Assembly: GCA_009923795.1 (NCBI GenBank)
Contig: RFSU01000055.1
Coordinates: forward strand, 1 to 11,730
DNA length: 11,730 nt
Source of the DNA: Sphingomonadaceae bacterium
Lineage (GTDB): Bacteria > Pseudomonadota > Alphaproteobacteria > Sphingomonadales > Sphingomonadaceae
Direction: 5' to 3'
In this document: positions 7,300-11,730 of the stretch, piece after piece
Position numbering within the stretch: position 1 is the first letter of the stretch
Layout: every line of letters begins with the position of its first letter
Program-made: the position numbers and the translations under genes
The notes under the pieces: model-generated
The model's input: only the letters and a program-made list of their open reading frames with translations
Database searches by the model: none
Told to the model about the DNA's origin: nothing

Positions 7300-8148
7300 T
7301 TGCCGGGCAGAACTGTCCGCTATCAGGGGGACGGGCTGGAGCTTGCCGGGAGCCCTTATGGCGACCCAGCGGCCCCACCCGTCCTGTTTTTTCATGGTGG
7401 AGGCCAAAGCCGTAACGCTTGGCTGGGCTCCGCACGGCGCGTGGCGGACGCAGGCTATCTTGGCATCAGTTTTGACTTGCGCGGGCATGGCGACAGCGAT
7501 TGGGCCGCCGATAGCGACTATCTGCTTGATGCCTTTGGTCGTGATGTGGAGCGGTTGCTGTATCAATTTGACCGCCCCGTCACTCTTGTCGGCGCTTCGC
7601 GCGGCGGGCAAGCCGCACTAGTCGGCGGGGCGCGCCACCCGGATCGTGTCCGCCTGATCATGCTTGCCGATGTTGCGCCTGACATGCGCGATGATGGCGT
7701 AGACGGCATCCGCGCCTTCTTTGCAGAAGGCGAGCGCGGCTTCGACACACTTGATCAAGCCGCAGACTCGCTCTCGCGCCACTTAGATCAACCCCGAATG
7801 ACCGACGCGACCAAGCTTGCACGCGCAATGCGACAGGATGAAAATGGACGCTGGCATTGGCGCTGGGACCCAGCAACAGGTCAGCGCGATTTCCTCCACC
7901 CAAAGAGTGAAAATGACTCGCTGCTTGCGGCCGCAGCACAGGTGACGAGCCCTGTTGTGCTAGTCCGCGCAGAGCTAAGCCATTTGCTGACGGACGAAGG
8001 CGTTGATCATTTCAAGCGCCTCGCCCCGCAGCTTCAAGTCATAACGGCAGCAGGCGTAGGCCATATGTTCACCGCAAACCGCAATGATGGCTTTGCTGCC
8101 CAATTGCTCGACCAGCTGGCGCGCACGCCGGAAAGGATCACCGCATGA
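7300..8148 (+). CDS. Alpha/beta fold hydrolase with altered acid position; start uncertain
   Basis: About 282 residues if it starts at TTG 7300, five bases after the preceding stop. In-frame ATGs from 7189 would overlap the VOC gene by about 100 bases and add a basic stretch with no family likeness, while recognisable sequence begins at RTVRYQGDG. No convincing ribosome site is seen, so the start is uncertain. Family features are the oxyanion loop HGGGQSRNAW, the GHGDSDW segment, nucleophile Ser100 in GASRGG, and His255 in GVGHMF. After strand 6 the sequence reads VRAELSHLL; from memory of close relatives, this place usually carries Asp (SDxL) but here is His. The stop overlaps the next gene (ATGA). 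It could be a C-C, ester or lactone hydrolase, or have lost or changed activity. Confidence 0.82.
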   Translation: MPGRTVRYQGDGLELAGSPYGDPAAPPVLFFHGGGQSRNAWLGSARRVADAGYLGISFDLRGHGDSDWAADSDYLLDAFGRDVERLLYQFDRPVTLVGASRGGQAALVGGARHPDRVRLIMLADVAPDMRDDGVDGIRAFFAEGERGFDTLDQAADSLSRHLDQPRMTDATKLARAMRQDENGRWHWRWDPATGQRDFLHPKSENDSLLAAAAQVTSPVVLVRAELSHLLTDEGVDHFKRLAPQLQVITAAGVGHMFTANRNDGFAAQLLDQLARTPERITA

Positions 8149-8897
8149 CCAAGAAGGCCGCCTTTGTCATTGGGGCAACCGGAGGATTGGGCCATGCCGC
8201 CTGCCTTGAACTGGCGCGTGATTGGGACGGTATTGCGATCGGCTATCGCTCCAGCTTAGGCAAGGCTCAGGCGGTTGCCGCTGATCTTCCGAACAGCTGT
8301 GAAGGGCTGCCCGTCCACTGCGATCTGTCGGACAAACCCTCCATAGCGTCATCCATTGAACAGGCCCGGGACCATTTCGGGCACATCGGCACCGTCGTTT
8401 TTGCATCTGGTGTGGCCATTGGCCAACCTTATGTCAGCAAGATCAGCGAGCCGGAATGGCGCGACGTGATCGACACTGAATTACTCGGACTGACCCGTGT
8501 GGTTTCGGCAACGCTCCCCATTTTCAGGGAGCAGGGCGGCGGCAATTTCGTGATTGTCGTTTCGGTCGCCAATTATTGTTACCCCCCAGGCGACGCGCTT
8601 TCTTCTGTACCCAAAGCGGCGATGGAGGCCCTTGGCCGCGCCATTGCCAAGGAGGAAGGACGCTTCGGCATCCGCGCCAACATGGTCGCCCCCGGCATCA
8701 TCGACGCCGGGCTGGGTACGGCCTTCATGCAGCAGCTTTACACGCCCGAAATCTGGGACGGGCAACGCAAGAAGATCGCGCTGCAAAACTTTGGCGAAGG
8801 CCGCGACGTTGGCCAGGCCATCGCGTTCCTCGCCTCTGACTGCGCAAAGTACATCACCGGACAGACATTGATTGTAGATGGAGGATTCAGCCTGTGA
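8145..8897 (+). CDS. Divergent SDR-family protein lacking the catalytic tyrosine
   Basis: A 250-residue protein with a clear SDR fold: glycine motif GATGGLG (10-16), PG/VAPGII after the active-site region, and VDGGF at the C-terminus. The catalytic core is abnormal. NNAG is replaced by FASG. The YxxxK motif reads SSVPK, so Lys157 is kept but the position four residues earlier is Ser153, not Tyr. A candidate catalytic Ser140 remains in VVSVANY, and Tyr144 and Tyr146 lie close by. It could be a binding or scaffolding protein, an SDR using another proton donor, or an enzyme of altered chemistry. The start overlaps the hydrolase stop by 4 bases and the next gene overlaps its own stop by 4 (GTGA), so it is tightly coupled and unlikely to be a decaying gene. 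Confidence 0.9.
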   Translation: MTKKAAFVIGATGGLGHAACLELARDWDGIAIGYRSSLGKAQAVAADLPNSCEGLPVHCDLSDKPSIASSIEQARDHFGHIGTVVFASGVAIGQPYVSKISEPEWRDVIDTELLGLTRVVSATLPIFREQGGGNFVIVVSVANYCYPPGDALSSVPKAAMEALGRAIAKEEGRFGIRANMVAPGIIDAGLGTAFMQQLYTPEIWDGQRKKIALQNFGEGRDVGQAIAFLASDCAKYITGQTLIVDGGFSL

Positions 8898-9319
8898 GCG
8901 AGAAAAGTCATGCACATGTTCTGGCGTTTCTGGATGCATTCCATGTCGGCGGTACGCCGGATTTTGGAGCCTTGGCCGGATATTTTGCAGAGGATGGCAG
9001 CTATCAGCCGTTGGTTCCGGCAACGGACAGGATCATCGGCCGCACAGCCATCGCGGCTGCGCTCGAAAAGCAATATCAGACCTATTATGAGTGCGAATGC
9101 GAAATCCACGCCTCTGCAGCTGCAGGCCGATTTGTCTTCACTGAGCGGACCGACCATGTCACCCTCCACGCCGGTGATCGCAAAGTGGGGTCCCGCGTTT
9201 GCGCCGTCTTTGAAATGAACGACGCTGGAGAGATTGCCAGCTGGCGTGAATATTGGGACACAGGTGATGTGATGCAACAGATGGGCGTGACGGCCGATGC
9301 ACTTGCAGCGGCGATGTAA
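8894..9319 (+). CDS. NTF2-like protein resembling limonene-1,2-epoxide hydrolase
   Basis: A 141-residue cone-shaped NTF2/SnoaL-fold protein starting at GTG, inside the preceding stop (GTGA). It resembles limonene-1,2-epoxide hydrolase in the second half: TERTDHV supplies an Arg85-x-Asp87 pair, and the late strand EIASWREYWD ends with Glu119 where the hydrolase has its second Asp. The Asp87-to-Glu119 spacing (32) is close to the 31 between Asp101 and Asp132 of the Rhodococcus enzyme. The Tyr-x-Asn that helps hold the water there is not clearly conserved (SYQPLVP here). It could hydrate an epoxide, catalyse an isomerisation or cyclisation, or only bind a ligand. The GST that follows could also act on an epoxide. 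The NTF2 fold is firm; the enzyme class is tentative. Confidence 0.75.
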   Translation: MSEKSHAHVLAFLDAFHVGGTPDFGALAGYFAEDGSYQPLVPATDRIIGRTAIAAALEKQYQTYYECECEIHASAAAGRFVFTERTDHVTLHAGDRKVGSRVCAVFEMNDAGEIASWREYWDTGDVMQQMGVTADALAAAM

Positions 9320-9323
9320 CCAG

Positions 9324-9956
9324 ATGCTCACCATCCACCACCTTAACGATTCGCGTTCGCAGAAGATTGTCTGGCTGCTCGAAGAGCTCGAAACGCCCTA
9401 TGCGATCGTCTACCATCAGCGCGACCCCCAAACGCTTATCGGCCCGCCTGCGTTGAAGGCGCTCCACCCGTTGGGGAAGTCCCCGGTGCTGGACGATGAT
9501 GGCCAATTGCTGTCCGAATCCGGGGCCATCACACAATATCTTCTGGCGCGATACGGGCACGGGCGGCTAGCCCCAGATCCGGCGGGACCAGCACAGATGC
9601 GGTTTCTGGAATGCCTGTATTTTGCCGTTTCGGCGGGGATGAACCCGATCATGATCAAGGTTTATGCCCGTGCGTTCGGCCTGACCGACAGTCCGATGGA
9701 CAAAGCGGCAACCGAAGAGCTGGAGCGCGGGCTAAGCTATCTAGATGCTCTTTTGGCAGGCAATGACTGGCTGATGGGCGACGTGTTTACAGCCGCCGAC
9801 GTCCAGATGAGTTTTATCCCGGAACTGGCGCGCGAAGTGGGCGCTGCAGGTGTTCATCCGGCCATCGAAGCCTGGCAAGCGAGGCTCTATGCCCGGCCGG
9901 CCTTCCACCGGGCGATTGCGCGCGGTGGTCCCTATTCGTTTGCCCAACCTGTCTAA
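9324..9956 (+). CDS. Glutathione S-transferase family protein
   Basis: A 210-residue cytosolic GST with an N-terminal thioredoxin-like domain (1-80) and an all-helical C-terminal domain (about 87-205). The candidate activating residue is Ser10 or Ser12 in NDSRSQK. The cis-Pro of the glutathione site is in GKSPVL and the gamma-glutamyl contacts are in SESGAI. The C-terminal domain has GDVFTAADVQMSF, the usual N-capping box region. The start at 9324 is preferred over the in-frame ATG at 9297, which lies inside the previous gene. Bacterial catabolic GSTs conjugate epoxides, cleave ethers, dehalogenate or isomerise ring-cleavage products. The zeta-class maleylacetoacetate-isomerase SSCS-type motif is not seen. 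The epoxide-hydrolase-like gene upstream makes a role with a reactive epoxide or quinone possible. Confidence 0.93.
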   Translation: MLTIHHLNDSRSQKIVWLLEELETPYAIVYHQRDPQTLIGPPALKALHPLGKSPVLDDDGQLLSESGAITQYLLARYGHGRLAPDPAGPAQMRFLECLYFAVSAGMNPIMIKVYARAFGLTDSPMDKAATEELERGLSYLDALLAGNDWLMGDVFTAADVQMSFIPELAREVGAAGVHPAIEAWQARLYARPAFHRAIARGGPYSFAQPV

Positions 9957-9964
9957 GGCAGGAG
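9956..9964 (+). promoter_or_regulatory. Ribosome binding site that fixes the SnoaL-like start at 9975
   Basis: AGGCAGGAG ends only one base before the ATG at 9966, too close to use, but 10 bases before the ATG at 9975. The site therefore favours the second ATG, giving the N-terminus MESNIRAIY. The first A of the site is the last base of the GST stop codon. Confidence 0.5.
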
Positions 9965-9974
9965 AATGACCACC

Positions 9975-10310
9975 ATGGAATCAAACATCAGAGCCATCTA
10001 CACAAGCTGGAACGCCGGAAATCTGGACGCGGTACTGGCCGCATTCAGCGCGCTTGGGCCGCAAGGCTACAAAATCGAATATGTCGGCAATGCCCCTCTG
10101 GACGGCAAACCGGCGCTGGAGGAAATGTGGAGCCAATATGGGGGCAGTTGCACGGTCGATATCGTCGAACTGCTGGTCAATGGCAACGAGGCGGCGGTAA
10201 TGGTCCACAACAATGTGCAGACACCCGAAGGCATTGTCACCATGCCCAGCATTGAGACCTACAAGGTGAGCGACGGATCCCTAACTGTCCGCTATTATCA
10301 TAGCAGCTGA
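9975..10310 (+). CDS. Small SnoaL/NTF2-like protein
   Basis: A 111-residue NTF2-fold protein. The opening helix IRAIYTSWNAGNLDAVLAAF is the SnoaL-like signature, followed by DGKPALEEMW and three long strands ending in YKVSDGSLTVRYYHSS. Proteins of this group are isomerases, cyclases or non-catalytic ligand binders. I cannot identify catalytic residues with confidence; a buried Asp or His is not obvious. It begins 18 bases after the GST stop and is the last gene of the plus-strand operon before the terminator hairpin. It is clearly different in sequence from the other three NTF2-fold proteins here, so it is not a recent duplicate. Function unknown. Confidence 0.82.
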   Translation: MESNIRAIYTSWNAGNLDAVLAAFSALGPQGYKIEYVGNAPLDGKPALEEMWSQYGGSCTVDIVELLVNGNEAAVMVHNNVQTPEGIVTMPSIETYKVSDGSLTVRYYHSS

Positions 10311-10319
10311 TCGAGCATG

Positions 10320-10349
10320 AAAAAGGGGCGACCGCGTGGCCTCCCCTTT
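10320..10349. terminator. Intrinsic terminator hairpin between convergent genes
   Basis: AAAGGGG (10322-10328) pairs with CCCCTTT (10343-10349) around a 14-base GC-rich loop that can pair a little further. On the minus strand the hairpin is followed by five Ts (complement of 10320-10324), as expected for a terminator of the minus-strand gene ending at 10375. On the plus strand the arm ends in only three Ts, so it would be a weaker stop for the operon ending at 10310. Its position between convergent stops supports a shared, bidirectional terminator. Confidence 0.6.
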
Positions 10350-10374
10350 CCCCGCTCTCCTGAGAACTCTAATC

Positions 10375-10908
10375 TTATTTATACGGATCAACCGGCTGCG
10401 GCGCCTTCATAACTTCAAGGTCGATAAGCATCGAAAGCACGTCCGAAATCGAATAGATGTGGACGATCTTGTCGCCCGCGAACTTGATCCAGCTGAACCA
10501 CAGCACGTCAAGCTGGTTGCCGGTCGGCTGTACACCCATGTAGGGGCCACCGGTGTGCTTGCCATGATGGTGGCACAGTACGCAGATTTCGTCGTCGCCA
10601 CGTCCCCAGGCCTTCAGCGTACGGTACACGCTCGGCGGGAAGGTGGTAAACAGCGCGCGCGGTGAGGTATTCCACTCTTCAAACGTGCCTAAGTCCGGAC
10701 GGTTCGGATTGTCGTAGGTCATGTTGGCGATGTCCATGAATTCATCGAACCCGCCCCAGTCGCCCACATTCAGCTTATCATGCAGGTTCATCCACTGGTT
10801 TACCATGAATGCCTGACGTTCGGTCAGCCCTTCACAGATTTCCGCGCGCTTTGCGGGCGAAAGCTTAAAGTCTTCAAGGGTAAAGGGTGGAATACGGCCG
10901 GCCATCAT
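10375..10908 (-). CDS. SnoaL/NTF2-like protein with a Cys/His cluster
   Basis: This 177-residue protein is the only minus-strand gene. After a basic 30-residue N-terminal extension comes an NTF2-like domain (about 35-165): the helix NQWMNLHDKLNVGDW, then DVLWFSWIKFAGDKIVHIY and SDVLSML, the typical late strands and C-terminal helix of SnoaL-type polyketide cyclases. A compact metal-ligand-rich stretch, CVLCHHHGKH (Cys109, Cys112, His113-115, His118), lies in the middle of the domain. It contains CxxCH, but there is no export signal. Two adjacent ATGs (10908 and 10905) are possible; GGAGAG lies immediately upstream and serves either. It faces the operon across a shared terminator and diverges from the next gene, so it is transcribed separately. 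Function unknown; cyclase, isomerase, hydratase or ligand-binding roles are all open. Confidence 0.85.
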   Translation of the reverse strand: MMAGRIPPFTLEDFKLSPAKRAEICEGLTERQAFMVNQWMNLHDKLNVGDWGGFDEFMDIANMTYDNPNRPDLGTFEEWNTSPRALFTTFPPSVYRTLKAWGRGDDEICVLCHHHGKHTGGPYMGVQPTGNQLDVLWFSWIKFAGDKIVHIYSISDVLSMLIDLEVMKAPQPVDPYK

Positions 10909-10910
10909 GA

Positions 10911-10916
10911 CTCTCC
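10911..10916 (-). promoter_or_regulatory. Ribosome binding site of the minus-strand SnoaL-like gene
   Basis: GGAGAG on the minus strand. The GGAG core lies 4 bases before the first ATG (10908) and 7 before the second (10905), so spacing slightly favours the second. The protein differs only by one Met. It rules out the longer open frame that would begin at 11022. Confidence 0.6.
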
Positions 10917-10959
10917 AAAAAACTACCGCGCAGTGGCGGCAAGGGTGGTGGGGCGACCG

Positions 10960-10976
10960 GCTCCGTCTTCCGGAGC
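10960..10976. repeat. Short perfect hairpin in the divergent region
   Basis: GCTCCG (10960-10965) and CGGAGC (10971-10976) form a 6-base-pair stem with a TCTTC loop. It lies 52-68 bases upstream of the minus-strand start, so it may sit in that gene's 5' leader or be an operator. No T-run follows on either strand, so it is not a typical terminator. Confidence 0.45.
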
Positions 10977-11012
10977 GGCCTGTGCTTGACTTCGCTATTC
11001 CTGTCGCAGGCC
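10977..11012. repeat. Interrupted inverted repeat flanking a -35-like box
   Basis: GGCCTG (10977-10982) is mirrored by CAGGCC (11007-11012), with 24 bases between. A second pair, GCTTG (10984-10988) and CAAGC (11011-11015 region), is offset beside it. The TTGACT -35-like box lies inside. Spacing and position would suit a regulator dimer site, but six-base arms in GC-rich DNA can arise by chance. Confidence 0.3.
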
Positions 11013-11101
11013 AAGCATGCAACCTACCATTGGGCAGGGCCTTGTAAGCCGCCCTCCGTTAAGTATCGTGGCGATCAAAATGAAATAGGAGCAGGAGAAC
11101 C

Positions 11102-11557
11102 ATGGCGCTTTCGTTGCAGGAAATGTCCGACCGGTTCGAGATACAGGATCTGCTAGTCGGATATTGCTACGCGGTTGACGACAAGGACTTCGACGCACTC
11201 GACCAATATTTCACGCAGAACGCGGTCATCGACTATAGCGAGATGGTCGGTGTCAAGGGGTCTTTGGCCGAGATAAAAGACTTCCTGCGCGCCAGCCTGG
11301 CTCCCCTCCCCATGGCACAACATGCGGTGATGACCACGCAGTACACTTTTGATGGCGACACCTGCGAAACACGCACCGTCTGCCACAACCCGATGGTCGT
11401 GCCGGGTGATGATGGCCAGCTTCAGGCCATATTCTTTGGGCTATGGTACATCCACACCTTCCGACGCACAGCAGACGGATGGCGTATTGCGAGCCTCTAT
11501 GAAAAGAAGGCCTACAGCCACAATCTGCCCGACTACATCAAGGCGCAAACGATATGA
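11102..11557 (+). CDS. SnoaL_4-type NTF2-like protein (LinA / scytalone-dehydratase-like)
   Basis: A 151-residue protein of the NTF2 subgroup that includes LinA (HCH dehydrochlorinase), scytalone dehydratase and the small subunits of ring-hydroxylating dioxygenases. The opening helix FEIQDLLVGYCYAVDDKDFDAL is typical. Asp26/Asp27 and His74 (MAQHAVMTT) stand 48 residues apart (from Asp26), the same as the Asp25-His73 catalytic dyad of LinA, so an acid-base dehydratase or isomerase activity is possible. Later strands GLWYIHTFRRTADGWRI are canonical. AGGAGA at 11093-11098 sets the start. The stop overlaps the next start (ATGA), linking it to a membrane protein. The actual substrate is unknown; there is no reason to call it a dehalogenase. 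Confidence 0.85.
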   Translation: MALSLQEMSDRFEIQDLLVGYCYAVDDKDFDALDQYFTQNAVIDYSEMVGVKGSLAEIKDFLRASLAPLPMAQHAVMTTQYTFDGDTCETRTVCHNPMVVPGDDGQLQAIFFGLWYIHTFRRTADGWRIASLYEKKAYSHNLPDYIKAQTI

Positions 11558-11730
11558 GCGCGCCGCACATGGGCGACCCCATCAACCCGTGGATGATGGA
11601 AACAGGCAGCTTCTGGATCTGGGGCGGCTTGGCGCTGCTCACGCTGGTTTGGACCATCAAGGATAAGCGCCTTCCCCTGTTCGGAATGGTGCTGATCGCG
11701 GCAACTACCGCCTTCTGGCAGGAGTTTTTT
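11554..11730 (+). CDS. Membrane protein, N-terminal part, cut by the right edge
   Basis: This frame is open from the ATG at 11554, which overlaps the previous stop by 4 bases, to the end of the window (59 residues). The N-terminal 15 residues are polar (DPINPWMMET). They are followed by two hydrophobic segments at about 18-35 (FWIWGGLALLTLVWTI) and 43-56 (LFGMVLIAATTAFW), separated by the basic loop KDKRLP. The start is convincing because of translational coupling and the clear membrane pattern. The family is not identifiable from this fragment. The look is loosely like the AveC/spirocyclase-type membrane proteins seen near degradative gene sets, but that is a weak impression only. Confidence 0.7.
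   Translation, partial: MSAPHMGDPINPWMMETGSFWIWGGLALLTLVWTIKDKRLPLFGMVLIAATTAFWQEFF

Larger units (their letters stand above)
10909..11101. promoter_or_regulatory. Divergent intergenic region, probable two-way promoter
   Basis: This 193-base gap separates the minus-strand gene (start 10908) and the plus-strand gene (start 11102), so promoters for both must lie here unless transcription comes from further away. A TTGACT at 10986-10991 resembles a plus-strand -35 box, but no good -10 sits 16-18 bases downstream; sequences around 11060-11069 are a loose alternative. Inverted repeats at 10960-10976 and 10977-11012 could be operator sites. AGGAGA at 11093-11098 is the ribosome site for the gene at 11102. 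No regulator gene is in the window. Confidence 0.5.

Noticed and set aside
10555..10584. CxxCH as a cytochrome c haem attachment site
   Set aside because: The protein has no signal peptide or other cytochrome feature and has an NTF2-like fold, so covalent haem c is unlikely. The cluster itself is kept as a finding.
10986..11008. Sigma70 promoter from the TTGACT box
   Set aside because: No acceptable -10 hexamer lies 16-18 bases downstream, so I list only the region as regulatory, not a defined promoter.
11349..11666. Plus-strand open frame (105 codons) across the end of the LinA-like gene
   Set aside because: It overlaps both the NTF2 gene and the coupled membrane protein in another frame, and its translation has no structure-like pattern.
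1..11730. Mobile elements, CRISPR, tRNA/rRNA, toxin-antitoxin or defence genes
   Set aside because: I looked for transposase motifs, terminal repeats, regularly spaced repeats and RNA-gene landmarks and saw none; nearly all the sequence is metabolic genes.

Overview
The window looks like chromosome or plasmid DNA of a GC-rich alphaproteobacterium. The gene families and the dense, translationally coupled layout fit a sphingomonad (Novosphingobium, Sphingobium or Sphingopyxis type), but there is no rRNA or other taxonomic marker, so this is an inference. I see no tRNA, rRNA, CRISPR array, insertion sequence, transporter or transcription factor in the window.

Positions 1-10310 hold fifteen consecutive plus-strand genes that read as one catabolic operon, already under way at the left edge. 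In order they are: C-terminal part of an acyl-CoA synthetase; SDR dehydrogenase; fumarylacetoacetate-hydrolase-family enzyme; type I extradiol ring-cleavage dioxygenase; small esterase-like alpha/beta hydrolase; second SDR; acyl-CoA dehydrogenase; two half-size hotdog proteins (FAS1-like dehydratase plus MaoC); VOC/epimerase-like protein; second alpha/beta hydrolase; third, catalytically divergent SDR; limonene-epoxide-hydrolase-like NTF2 protein; glutathione S-transferase; small SnoaL-like protein. Many neighbours share bases (TAATG, TGATG, ATGA or GTGA junctions), so they are probably co-translated.

Two chemistries are interleaved. One is meta ring cleavage (extradiol dioxygenase, FAH-family enzyme, alpha/beta hydrolase). 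The other is CoA-linked beta-oxidation (ligase, acyl-CoA dehydrogenase, split hotdog hydratase, SDRs). A cyclic substrate with an acyl side chain, such as a steroid-, terpenoid- or aryl-derived acid, would need both. The substrate cannot be read from the sequence.

Positions 10311-10374 carry a hairpin terminator. It sits between the end of the operon and a convergent minus-strand gene (10375-10908) for a SnoaL/NTF2-like protein with a compact Cys/His cluster. A 193-base divergent region (10909-11101) with inverted repeats separates this gene from a plus-strand LinA/scytalone-dehydratase-like NTF2 protein. That protein overlaps by four bases the start of a membrane protein cut off by the right edge. 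Four NTF2-fold proteins of different subtypes therefore lie within about 2.7 kb.

No stretch longer than 193 bases lacks a gene. The points most worth a second look are: the SDR at 8145 with Ser in place of the catalytic Tyr; the acyl-CoA dehydrogenase that appears to use the isovaleryl-CoA-dehydrogenase-type glutamate; the complete extradiol active site in an otherwise CoA-centred operon; the epoxide-hydrolase-like NTF2 protein with Glu at one acid position; and the NTF2-fold cluster as a whole.
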